A stretch of 64,000 nt of DNA from contig SVOH01000011.1 of NCBI GenBank assembly GCA_015066515.1, positions 1 to 64,000 on the forward strand, given 5' to 3'. Of the stretch, positions 53,439 through 61,533 are shown in pieces. Each line of letters begins with the position of its first letter. Position 1 is the first letter of the stretch. The notes under the pieces were generated by a model. That model searched no databases. It was not told where the DNA came from and saw only the letters and a program-made list of their open reading frames with translations. A program made the position numbers and the translations under genes. Source of the stretch: Oscillospiraceae bacterium (GTDB lineage: Bacteria; Bacillota; Clostridia; Oscillospirales; Acutalibacteraceae).

Positions 53439-55173
53439 CAAAATCACCTCCGTTTGTTTGCTGTTCGTAAACCTCACGATAAATTTCACTGTTTTTGATT
53501 AGTTCGTCGTGATTACCAACTGCTGCGACCTTACCATTTTCCATAACAATTATCATATCAGCATCCATAACCGAGGCTACGCGTTGCGCAATAATAATTT
53601 TAGTGGTTTCCGGTATATATTCTTTAAACCCTACCCTTATAAATGCGTCTGTTTTAGTATCCACCGCACTGGTAGAGTCGTCTAAAATCAAAATCTTTGG
53701 TTTTTTCAAGAGGGCTCGCGCTATACAAAGGCGCTGCTTTTGTCCGCCCGATACATTTGTGCCGCCCTGTTCAATATACGTGTCGTATCCGTCAGGGAAT
53801 GATTTTATAAAATCGTCTGCCTGCGCCAAACGACACGCTTCAATCATTTCCTCGTCAGTGGCATTTTCATTACCCCAACGCAGATTATCCTTTATTGTGC
53901 CCGAGAAAAGCTGATTCTTTTGAAGCACCATTGCAACTGAATCGCGTAATGTTTTTATATCATACTCACGCACGTCAATACCGCCAACCTTAACACTACC
54001 TTCATTAACGTCATAAAGTCGTGGAATAAGCTGTACAAGCGATGATTTACCCGAACCGGTACCTCCAAGTATACCTACGGTCATACCTGATTTTATGTGT
54101 AAATCAATATCCGATAAAGAATTTCTGCTCGCTTGTTTTGAATACTTGAAATTTACATTATCAAAATCAATGCTACCGTCTAAAATACTGTAGATAGGAT
54201 TTTCCGGGTTATGAAGATTTGGCTCTTCGTCCAAAACCTCACATATACGCTTCATAGACTCCATAGACATTGTAAGCATAACGTATATCATTGAAAGCAT
54301 CATAAGTGACATAAGTATCTGCATACCGTATGTCAACATTGCAGAAATTTGACCCACATCAAGCAAAGCACCTTGACTTGATATAGTAAGTTTTGAACCT
54401 ACAATAAGCACAAAAATCATATTAAAATACATACAAAGCTGCATTATAGGTCCATTAAGCGCTACAATACGCTCTGCTTTGGTAAAATCTTTACATATAT
54501 CGGTGGCCGCATCAGAAAACTTCTTCGTTTCATAGTTTTCACGTGAAAAGCCTTTTACCACGCGCATAGCACGTACATTTTCTTCAATAGACTCGTTAAG
54601 TCGGTCGTACTTCTTAAATACGCGACGAAACGCCGGCATTGCTGTTCTTGCTACCATTAAAAGACCAAAAACCAATACCGGTACAACAACTACAAAGGTT
54701 GTAGCCAATGAACCGCCCATTATATATGCCATTACAATAGCAAACGCAAACATAAGCGGACTGCGTATTGCAGTACGTATAATCATCATATACGACATCT
54801 GCACATGGGTAATATCGGTGGTAAGTCGCGTTACCAACGACGATGTTGAAAACTTATCTATATTATGAAATGAAAAACTCTGTATACGGGTAAAAACATC
54901 GTGACGTAAATTTTTTGCAAAGCCTGCCGACGCCTTAGAACACGTAAATGCCGCAAAACCTCCACAGCAAAGAGAAATAATTGCAAGTCCCACCAACATT
55001 AAACCTGTTTTGAGAAGTGTTGAGAGCTCTACTCCCGCTTTAATATCATTTACAAGACGAGCTGTAATAAAAGGTATTAAGCACTCAATTACAACTTCAC
55101 CAACCATTAGTAGCATTGTAATTATGCTTGGCGTTTTATATTCACGAATGCTTTTTGCTAATTTTCTAATCAT
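53431..55173 (-). CDS. ABC exporter half (degenerate ATPase site subunit)
   Basis: 580 residues: six membrane helices (about 15-310), then a nucleotide-binding domain with GGTGSGKSSL (Walker A), VSGGQKQRLCIARA (signature) and LILDDSTSAVD, where the catalytic glutamate after Walker B is replaced by Asp. That substitution is typical of one subunit in heterodimeric exporters and fits its coupling to the canonical subunit at 51492. The GGAGG site lies 7 bases before the start; the ATG overlaps the last codon of the MarR gene's 3' part. Confidence 0.93.
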   Translation of the reverse strand: MIRKLAKSIREYKTPSIITMLLMVGEVVIECLIPFITARLVNDIKAGVELSTLLKTGLMLVGLAIISLCCGGFAAFTCSKASAGFAKNLRHDVFTRIQSFSFHNIDKFSTSSLVTRLTTDITHVQMSYMMIIRTAIRSPLMFAFAIVMAYIMGGSLATTFVVVVPVLVFGLLMVARTAMPAFRRVFKKYDRLNESIEENVRAMRVVKGFSRENYETKKFSDAATDICKDFTKAERIVALNGPIMQLCMYFNMIFVLIVGSKLTISSQGALLDVGQISAMLTYGMQILMSLMMLSMIYVMLTMSMESMKRICEVLDEEPNLHNPENPIYSILDGSIDFDNVNFKYSKQASRNSLSDIDLHIKSGMTVGILGGTGSGKSSLVQLIPRLYDVNEGSVKVGGIDVREYDIKTLRDSVAMVLQKNQLFSGTIKDNLRWGNENATDEEMIEACRLAQADDFIKSFPDGYDTYIEQGGTNVSGGQKQRLCIARALLKKPKILILDDSTSAVDTKTDAFIRVGFKEYIPETTKIIIAQRVASVMDADMIIVMENGKVAAVGNHDELIKNSEIYREVYEQQTNGGDFDE

Positions 55174-55608
55174 TCCTCTACCTCCAAATTAGCTTTTATT
55201 TTATCAATCACACTATAAAAGAACTTTAATTCCTCGTATGTTATTCCTTTTTTTAGTGTGTTTTCTATATTTTTAATGTTTTGTGTTGCTTTATGATGAA
55301 TTTCGATTGCCTTTTCGGTTAAAACAATCTTTTTAAGACGTGCATCATAGGGCACGCTTTCACGAGTGATAAGACCGTTTTTTTTCCATCAATTTTAACA
55401 TATTGGTAGCTGTTGAACGTCTTATAGAAAAACGCGCTTCAAAATCGCGCTGAAAAATATCTTTATCACGATTTTCATAAAAGTATCTGATTGCCCATCC
55501 GTGAACACCCGTTGATTCCTCAAATTCAGGCGGTCTTGTGCTATGAATATAGCGTTTAACGCAATTATTAAGTGTTCTGATTTCAAAACCAAGATGCCGT
55601 TCTTTCAT
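55170..55608 (-). pseudogene. MarR-family regulator, frameshifted in an A8 tract
   Basis: The first 80 or so residues (from ATG 55608) are a MarR winged helix (HGWAIRYFYEN, IFQRDFEARFSIRRSTATNMLKLMEK) but the frame ends at a stop shortly after a run of eight A at 55378-55385. Removing one A joins it to the second frame (ITRESVPYDARLKKIVLTEKA to LEVEE, stop at 55170), giving a normal 145-residue MarR with NGLITRES at the wing. So it is a single gene with a +1 homopolymer shift: a true mutation, slippage-controlled expression, or a sequencing error. Its operator and promoter are intact, and it leads straight into the ABC exporter genes. Confidence 0.85.
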
Positions 55609-55631
55609 ATTAAAAACACCACCATAAACAT

Positions 55632-55647
55632 TGTTAGTAAACTAACA
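55632..55647. promoter_or_regulatory. MarR operator
   Basis: TGTTAGT-AA-ACTAACA, a perfect 7-bp inverted repeat with a 2-base centre, lying just downstream of the -10 box and over the predicted start (about 55644). Size and placement fit autorepression of marR and the exporter genes. Confidence 0.75.
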
Positions 55648-55650
55648 TTT

Positions 55651-55678
55651 ATTATAGTGATATTTTCAACTGTGTCAA
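55651..55678 (-). promoter_or_regulatory. Promoter of the marR-ABC exporter operon
   Basis: Minus strand TTGACA (55678-55673), 16 bases, TATAAT (55656-55651). Both boxes are consensus; the operator lies immediately downstream. Confidence 0.85.
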
Positions 55679-55703
55679 CAAAATAAAAATGAATTTTTTG
55701 TAA

Positions 55704-55738
55704 AAAACAAAAGGTATGACAAGCATACCTTTTGTTTT
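55704..55738 (-). terminator. Terminator after the coiled-coil protein gene
   Basis: AAAACAAAAGGTATG (55704-55718) pairs perfectly with CATACCTTTTGTTTT (55724-55738) around a 5-base loop; the minus-strand 3' side continues into T. It overlaps the stop codon at 55737. Confidence 0.92.
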
Positions 55739-56222
55739 ATACTATTTGCGCTGCTACACTCTTAAAATACTCGGTTGAAGCCTCGACAATTTGGTCAATT
55801 TTAGCACTTTTAACTTCAAGTGTATCTTCGACCTCTATTACCGATAATATTTCCGCCTTGGCCAACTCTGTTTTTCCTAAAATAAGGTTTACAAGTTCTA
55901 ATTTACTATCATCACCGCCAATAGTAAGCTTATTACTATGTTCGGCAGCCGCTACAACAATTTTGCCAATAGCTTTAGATGCATATTCCATATCAGGCTT
56001 TAATGTTGCGTTAGCGATCATCTTTTCTTCAAGCCTGCGCATAGGCTCGGTAACAGTTACCTGGTTATCATCTGCCTTTTTTTCTTCAAGCTTTGCTTTT
56101 AAAGCATTGATTTCTTCGGCATTTTTATTTAACATCCTTTTTAGTTCCACAAGTTCGGCCTGTGATTTTTCAAGCTGTTCAAATAATGATAGATTTTGCT
56201 CAATTAATTTCTTTTTACGCAT
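55737..56222 (-). CDS. Coiled-coil protein of unknown function
   Basis: 161 residues. A basic start (MRKKK), a long heptad-rich helix (about 5-50, LFEQLEKSQAELVELKRMLNKN), a short variable linker and a second helical/charged domain (about 65-161) with KAIGKIVVAAAEHSNKL and a DDSKLELVNLILGKTELAKAEI segment. No membrane helix or known catalytic motif. It overlaps the VanZ end by 8 bases and is the last gene of the ftsE-ftsX-hydrolase-VanZ string, so a role near the cell-division machinery is possible but only by position. Confidence 0.7.
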   Translation of the reverse strand: MRKKKLIEQNLSLFEQLEKSQAELVELKRMLNKNAEEINALKAKLEEKKADDNQVTVTEPMRRLEEKMIANATLKPDMEYASKAIGKIVVAAAEHSNKLTIGGDDSKLELVNLILGKTELAKAEILSVIEVEDTLEVKSAKIDQIVEASTEYFKSVAAQIV

Positions 56223-56709
56223 TCAATTCACCTGATTTACGCTTTATTACAACTATTATAATAGCGACAGTAACAACCGCACAAATGCATCCTATTGAGT
56301 CTATACACATATCAAAAATTCTACACGCTCTACCCGGTACAAAAATCTGATGCACCTCATCGACCACAGCATATACTACACCAAAAAGGGCCGACGCAAA
56401 CGCCTTAAACCAAGTACTACCCCTCTTAAACGTAAATGCGGCCATTGCAGAAAATAAACCCAGAACAAAAAACTCAAAAAAATGTGCGACTTTTCTTACA
56501 ATGAAAGTAACGTTATACGTTACTGTAACCTGCTTTTCAGTAGAAAAGCTTTCAAAATCAGAATATATAACATCAATTACCTTAGATACAAGCTCACCAC
56601 TCATTTTTGATGAATCACCTGCCGGTTGTGCTGACATTACAAATATTACCGCCATCCATATAACAAGTAATGAAAGTGAAATAATTCTTATTGTTTTATT
56701 ATGGACCAT
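56215..56709 (-). CDS. VanZ-family membrane protein
   Basis: 164 residues from the ATG at 56709 (longer frames overlap the upstream gene without a ribosome site). Four membrane helices with the VanZ signatures RKVAHFFEFFVLGL (about 70-83) and VDEVHQIFVPGRACRIFDMCIDSIG (about 115-139). VanZ confers low-level teicoplanin resistance in enterococci, but most members have no known role. It starts one base after the hydrolase stop. Confidence 0.9.
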   Translation of the reverse strand: MVHNKTIRIISLSLLVIWMAVIFVMSAQPAGDSSKMSGELVSKVIDVIYSDFESFSTEKQVTVTYNVTFIVRKVAHFFEFFVLGLFSAMAAFTFKRGSTWFKAFASALFGVVYAVVDEVHQIFVPGRACRIFDMCIDSIGCICAVVTVAIIIVVIKRKSGELNA

Positions 56710-56710
56710 A

Positions 56711-57925
56711 TTAGAAGAACAACGGATACGGATTAATCCATCCACCATTTCTAAGCATACCAAAATGTAAATGATAACCCGTTGACCAACCGGTAGTTCC
56801 TACGTAACCAAGTATCTGACCCTGCTTTACATACTGCCCATTTGAAACAATAATCTTTGAAGCGTGAGCATAATATGCCACGTAGTTAGACGTAGTACCA
56901 TTAATAGTAAGCGAACCGTGGTTTACTGTGCAGTAATTTCCATAGCCGTTACCACAACAGTTACCATATTTTTTATAGTTATGTGTGCAACTGTTGTTTA
57001 CAAGTGTAACATAGCCATCTGCTACCGCACGTATAGGTTGACCGGCAATATTACCGCCGGCAATATCCATACCGTTATGCTTGCCTTTATGCACTGCGTC
57101 GTTACTCTTAAAATGAGCAGAAATATAAAAATGTCCACTAACAGGCCACTGCAAACCAGTGTTTGGGTTAATAAACGTTGCGTACTGCTTTGAAGCAATA
57201 TCATCCTCCAATTTTTTCTGAAGTTTCTTAACCTCGGCATTTACATCGTTCAAATCATTCTGCTGTTCTTTTTGATCGGCAGCAATCTTGTTATAAATTG
57301 CTGCAGCCTCATTTTCTTGCGACTCAAGCTCATTTTGCTGCTCATTAATGGTAGATTTAATAGAGACCTGCTCTTCCAGCAGTTTTTCGTTTTCTGCATT
57401 CTTTTTATTAAGAACCTCTATTTCGTCCTTTAATTCGTTAAGCATACGCTTATCACGAGCAGAAACCGCCGCTGTAAGCTGTGAAAGTTGTAAAAAATCA
57501 GCAAAATTTTCGGCGCCCATAAGTATTTGAACCGAGCTATCAGAATTACTCATATAAATGGCTCTTAAGCGTTTTTTAAACTCAAGCTTATCGTCCTCTA
57601 TTTCGGCTTCTTTTTTTGCAATTTCAGCCTTGTTTGCTGAAATAAGTGAATTTATAGATGCAATTTCTTGGTTACAACGGTCTATTTGAGCCTGTGTATT
57701 AGAAATTTTCTTTCTTATAGCAGCCAAGATTACTGCCTGGTCAGCTTTTTCAGACTTTAACTTGTTAATTTCAGACTGAATGGCGCTTGCTTGCTGTTTA
57801 AGGTTTGCAATATCGCTGTTTAGCTGATCTTTTTCTTTTTGCGTAAGTGCCATTACCGACAATGATGTAACGGCAATACACACGCATATAACAAGACAAG
57901 TAATTTGTCTTAAAAATCGTTTCAT
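56711..57925 (-). CDS. EnvC-like murein hydrolase activator/M23 peptidase
   Basis: 404 residues from the ATG at 57925, with GGAGG five bases upstream. Signal peptide (about 1-25), a long coiled coil (about 28-240, two helical blocks broken near 130-150), then a LytM/M23 domain. Unlike E. coli EnvC the zinc site is intact: the first His in the HKGKHNGMDIAG segment with its Asp, and HLHFG near the C-terminus. So it may cut peptide cross-links itself when activated by FtsEX. It lies directly downstream of ftsX (34 bases), the arrangement seen in many Firmicutes. Confidence 0.9.
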   Translation of the reverse strand: MKRFLRQITCLVICVCIAVTSLSVMALTQKEKDQLNSDIANLKQQASAIQSEINKLKSEKADQAVILAAIRKKISNTQAQIDRCNQEIASINSLISANKAEIAKKEAEIEDDKLEFKKRLRAIYMSNSDSSVQILMGAENFADFLQLSQLTAAVSARDKRMLNELKDEIEVLNKKNAENEKLLEEQVSIKSTINEQQNELESQENEAAAIYNKIAADQKEQQNDLNDVNAEVKKLQKKLEDDIASKQYATFINPNTGLQWPVSGHFYISAHFKSNDAVHKGKHNGMDIAGGNIAGQPIRAVADGYVTLVNNSCTHNYKKYGNCCGNGYGNYCTVNHGSLTINGTTSNYVAYYAHASKIIVSNGQYVKQGQILGYVGTTGWSTGYHLHFGMLRNGGWINPYPLFF

Positions 57926-57959
57926 AAAATCCTCCAAATAATTTGATAGATTCTATACC

Positions 57960-59033
57960 CTAAATGGCAGTAAATTCACTGCCCTCGCGTTTTAGGTACT
58001 TGCCTATCATAAACGCACTACCGAGTGCACCTGCAAACATACCTATGACTATAAATACGAGCAACAAGTATAATGCAACATCACCAAAGTCCACAACACT
58101 ACCAAACATAACCGAAATCTTTTCGGTTGCTACACGGTAGCAAAAATAAATCAACGCTTCCGAAACAATAGCTGATATAAGTCCTATAAGCACGCCCTCG
58201 ACAACAAAAGGAATTCTTACAAAAGCATCAGTAGCACCTACAGCCTTCATAATACTGATTTCAAGCTTACGATTATACATAGTAACACGTATAGTGTTAG
58301 AGACAATCACAAGTGAAATAATTATAAGTATTGCAATAATCCAAAATCCAGCAACGTAAATTCCCTGCTTTATGGCGTCGATTTTTTCTGCCAAGTCATC
58401 ATGGGACTGTATCATATCTACGCCCTCAATGTTGTTGATCTGCTTAATGGTTTCGTCAAATAACGCCATCTCTTTCATGGTTACCTTTGCGGCAGCCGAA
58501 AGCGGATTACCATACTGATCGTCAAGAAATGTAAAATAGTCTCCCTGACCTTCAAGCATATTTTCTTTTACAGACTCAAGTCCTGCTTCACTCGAAATAA
58601 ACTCTACCGATTCTACGTTTGGTAAAGCGGCAATTTTATCGCATAAGGCCTTTGCCTCTTCCTCGTTATGTATTAAATAATCGGTCTCTTTTATTCCGTT
58701 TTCATCGGCACCATCATCGGTAGCTTCACTAGAAGATGTATCAGTATTTTCGCTTTCATTGGCACTTTCTGTGCTTTCAGCGCTTTGTGTTTCGCTTTGC
58801 AAGGCATCGCTGTAAAGCGCCCAGTTATAGTCCTTCATATAAACCATAACAACATTTTGCTTTTCAAGATTTCCTATTGCCAGCGTGACGTTTTCCGAAA
58901 TCAAAATGGCAAGTCCGATAACCACCATACAAGCAACGAGTACGCCAACAGATGCAAGCGACATAAGGCGATTGGCCCAAGCACCTTTAAATCCTTCTTT
59001 AATAAGGTATCTAATACTGCTTAACTTCATCAT
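57960..59033 (-). CDS. ftsX: Cell division protein FtsX
   Basis: 357 residues, longer than the usual 295-310. Membrane helix 1 (about 20-45), a large outer loop, then three helices (about 225-350) with the FtsX permease-like domain. The outer loop begins normally (VVMVYMKDYN) but carries an extra acidic Ser/Thr/Glu/Asp-rich insert (about residues 75-118) before the EEAKALCDKIAALPNVESVEF block. FtsX with FtsE controls cell-wall hydrolases at the septum. It overlaps ftsE by 4 bases. Confidence 0.95.
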   Translation of the reverse strand: MMKLSSIRYLIKEGFKGAWANRLMSLASVGVLVACMVVIGLAILISENVTLAIGNLEKQNVVMVYMKDYNWALYSDALQSETQSAESTESANESENTDTSSSEATDDGADENGIKETDYLIHNEEEAKALCDKIAALPNVESVEFISSEAGLESVKENMLEGQGDYFTFLDDQYGNPLSAAAKVTMKEMALFDETIKQINNIEGVDMIQSHDDLAEKIDAIKQGIYVAGFWIIAILIIISLVIVSNTIRVTMYNRKLEISIMKAVGATDAFVRIPFVVEGVLIGLISAIVSEALIYFCYRVATEKISVMFGSVVDFGDVALYLLLVFIVIGMFAGALGSAFMIGKYLKREGSEFTAI

Positions 59034-59758
59034 TCGGCACCTCCTGCTGCGTTGTCGGCAACAATTCTACCGCTGTCTAGCATAATTACACGGTGCTTAA
59101 AGTCACGAACAAGATTATGGTCGTGCGTAACCATCAAAATGGTGGTTCCGCGTTTGTTTATTTCGGTAAGAAGATTTACAATTTCATAAGACATATTCGG
59201 GTCTACGTTACCGGTAGGCTCGTCCGCAATAATAAGGTCCGGTGCATTTACAAGTGCACGCGCTAAACCTACACGCTGCTGTTCACCGCCGGAAAGCTGC
59301 ATAGGCATTGAACGCGCCTTATCACCCAAACCAACCTTGCTTAGTGCATTTGTAACCTCGCGTCTTACGCCTCTGCCGGATTCACCCACAACATGCATTG
59401 CAAACGCAACATTATCAAAAACATTCATCGTGGGGATTAACCGGAAGTCCTGAAAAACTATACCCATGGTTCTACGAAGAAGTGGAACCTGTTTGCGTGA
59501 CATTTTTGTAAGGTTAAAACCGTTTACGTTAATAATACCGGTATTTGCCTTTTCTTCACGCATAATAAGTTTCATAAAGGTACTTTTACCGGCACCAGAT
59601 GAACCAACAACAAAAACGAACTCGCCCTTGTTAATTTTTATATTAACATCCTCAAGCGCATGTGTACCGCTGGGATAGGTTTTAGATACGCCCCTGAATT
59701 CTATTACGGGCTGTGCAGGAACAACGCCTGCAAACTGCTCGAGTAGCTCTTCAGACAT
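59030..59758 (-). CDS. ftsE: Cell division ATP-binding protein FtsE
   Basis: 242 residues. ATP-binding subunit of the FtsEX complex. GSSGAGKST (Walker A, about 50-58), LSGGEQQRVGLARALVNAPDLIIADEPTGNVD (signature and Walker B, about 150-180). About 16 residues precede the usual IEFRGVSKTYPSG start, and no better start is seen. It follows the regulator gene by 19 bases. Confidence 0.95.
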   Translation of the reverse strand: MSEELLEQFAGVVPAQPVIEFRGVSKTYPSGTHALEDVNIKINKGEFVFVVGSSGAGKSTFMKLIMREEKANTGIINVNGFNLTKMSRKQVPLLRRTMGIVFQDFRLIPTMNVFDNVAFAMHVVGESGRGVRREVTNALSKVGLGDKARSMPMQLSGGEQQRVGLARALVNAPDLIIADEPTGNVDPNMSYEIVNLLTEINKRGTTILMVTHDHNLVRDFKHRVIMLDSGRIVADNAAGGAE

Positions 59759-59777
59759 AGAAAATTCACTCTTTCAA

Positions 59778-60854
59778 TTAATATTTTATTGGGTTGCTTT
59801 TAAGATACTTGTTTACCATAAGGGCAATTTTAAATATAATTGCGTGGTCAAATTCGCGAAGGTCAAGACCTGTAATCTTTTTGATTTTTTCTAAACGATA
59901 AACAAGTGTGTTTCTATGAACAAACAATCTTCTTGATGTTTCTGATACGTTAAGATTGTTTTCAAAGAAACGCTGAATTGTAAACAATGTTTCTTGATCC
60001 AAATTTTCTATTGAGCCTCTCTTGAAAACTTCTTTCAAGAAGGTTTCACAAAGTGTTGTTGGTAACTGATAAATAAGTCTTGCAATACCAAGATTATCAT
60101 ATGAAATGATTGTTTTCTCAGTGTCAAATACCTTGCCAACCTCAAGCGCTGTTTGAGCTTCCTTGAAAGACTTTGCAAGATTTTTAAGATTGTTAACTGT
60201 AGTACCAATACCAATAACAGTATGAATATAAAACTCACCTGAAAGTGTATCAGCAATAGAAGAAGCAAGATTTTCAATATCTTTGCGGTCAACATCTGAC
60301 TTAGTTTCCTTAACAAGTGCGATATCTGTTTCATTGATATTGATAACAAAATCCTTATTCTTTTCAGGGAATAGATTTTGCAAAACTTCGTAAACAGATA
60401 CATCGCTTGCATCAAGATTTCTTATGATAATTACTGTGCGGGAAACATCACTGTCAAAGTAAAGCTCGCGAGCTTTAATGTAAATATCGCCAGGTAAAAT
60501 GTTATCAAGAATAATATCTTTTATAAAATTACCGCGGTCGTATTTTTCATCGTAATAATTTTTAATGTTAGCAAAGGCAACCGCAATTACAAGTGCGTAC
60601 TTACCCGAAATAATGTCATCACCATCTACAAATACGGTGTAATCAGTACCCTGCGAAGAAACAACAGGCTTAAATGTATACCCACCGTCAGTAAATCCGT
60701 CTGCCACGGGAATTGTTGAAACGTCAAGCTGTTCACCAATTCTACCAAGCTCGCTACACGCAATAATGGTGTTGTTTGCATCCATAACACCAAAGGTTTT
60801 ATCAATAGCGTCTTTCATTTGATGAATTACAGTTTGAAATAATCTGTTTGACAT
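59778..60854 (-). CDS. PucR/CdaR-type transcriptional regulator
   Basis: 358 residues from the ATG at 60854 (an ATG 12 bases earlier abuts the ribosome site). The N-terminal half is a sensor region (MDANNTIIACSELGRIGEQLDV), a GGDEF-like central region follows, and the C-terminal PucR helix-turn-helix reads RFFENNLNVSETSRRLFVHRNTLVYRLEKIK (about 300-330). CdaR-type regulators respond to sugar diacids, PucR to purine catabolites; here the neighbour is ftsE, so target genes are not obvious. It may be transcribed with ftsEX. Confidence 0.88.
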   Translation of the reverse strand: MSNRLFQTVIHQMKDAIDKTFGVMDANNTIIACSELGRIGEQLDVSTIPVADGFTDGGYTFKPVVSSQGTDYTVFVDGDDIISGKYALVIAVAFANIKNYYDEKYDRGNFIKDIILDNILPGDIYIKARELYFDSDVSRTVIIIRNLDASDVSVYEVLQNLFPEKNKDFVININETDIALVKETKSDVDRKDIENLASSIADTLSGEFYIHTVIGIGTTVNNLKNLAKSFKEAQTALEVGKVFDTEKTIISYDNLGIARLIYQLPTTLCETFLKEVFKRGSIENLDQETLFTIQRFFENNLNVSETSRRLFVHRNTLVYRLEKIKKITGLDLREFDHAIIFKIALMVNKYLKSNPIKY

Positions 60855-60894
60855 AAAATTACACATCCCTTATCTAAATTTTACATACGCATAT

Positions 60895-60923
60895 ATTTTA
60901 CAACAAAATTAAAAATTTTGCAA
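60895..60923 (-). promoter_or_regulatory. Likely promoter of the PucR-ftsEX operon
   Basis: Minus strand TTGCAA (60923-60918), 17 bases, TAAAAT (60900-60895). A fair match in a region free of genes; predicted start near 60888 and leader about 34 bases. Confidence 0.5.
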
Positions 60924-60960
60924 GTAATATATTAAATATAATTATATATATTTGCAAAGT

Positions 60961-61533
60961 TTACATAATCGCCATATTTTCGACACAAATTGTTATATAG
61001 AAATCATCTTCTTTCTGTGTTATGAACTCAAATTCTTGTGAGTACGTATCAATCAATGCGGCTTGTGATATTGATAGGCCTAACATTTTAATTGCTGCCT
61101 CTTTTTTGGTGAAAACTTCTATATATCTTTGCGAAATAAGTTCAGCATTTTGGTTTACATAATCATTTTCTTTCTCGTTAAAAAAAATATAGTTTTTTCT
61201 TGGCTTTATTAGTTTTATTTGCTGAATATCAACACCTATTCGTCTATCGCTTATTGCGCATATAACTCTGTTTTCGCTATGTGAAATACTAAAAAAGCAA
61301 AAATCACACAACGGCTTACCGTGCTCGTTAAAATGTATTTTTATCATCTCTTTTTTAAATAATTCTTCTACGCCACGGTACAATAAAATGTATCCCGCAA
61401 GGGATTGAAGCCGTGAATTTTCTGTGCTTTTAGCATCTATTTTTTCTCTTAAAGCGCGTTCAAGCAGACTATACTGATTGGCATAGTCTGCTTGGGTAAA
61501 ATCTGTAATTTGGGCTTTATATAGCTTTATCAT
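60961..61533 (-). CDS. 4'-phosphopantetheinyl transferase (Sfp-like)
   Basis: 190 residues, short for the Sfp type (about 220-240). Motifs: RRIGVDIQQIK (metal-binding Asp, about 97-107) and EVFTKKEAAIKMLG (catalytic Glu/Lys, about 143-156). Adds the phosphopantetheine arm to carrier-protein domains from CoA. No polyketide or non-ribosomal peptide gene is in the window, so its target may be a carrier elsewhere. It overlaps the FKBP lipoprotein gene by four bases. Confidence 0.88.
   Translation of the reverse strand: MIKLYKAQITDFTQADYANQYSLLERALREKIDAKSTENSRLQSLAGYILLYRGVEELFKKEMIKIHFNEHGKPLCDFCFFSISHSENRVICAISDRRIGVDIQQIKLIKPRKNYIFFNEKENDYVNQNAELISQRYIEVFTKKEAAIKMLGLSISQAALIDTYSQEFEFITQKEDDFYITICVENMAIM

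Noticed and set aside
55360-55608. Two separate small genes in place of one MarR
   Set aside because: The two frames together make a complete MarR of normal length across a single A8 run, so a frameshift in one gene is the simpler reading.
55732-56235. 167-codon plus-strand open frame
   Set aside because: Antisense to the coiled-coil gene, which has overlap coupling, a ribosome site and a terminator; the antisense product is a Ser/Ile-rich low-complexity string.
60924-60960. Terminator for the phosphopantetheinyl transferase gene
   Set aside because: Only short AT palindromes follow the stop codon; no GC-containing stem with a T run is visible, so no terminator is called.
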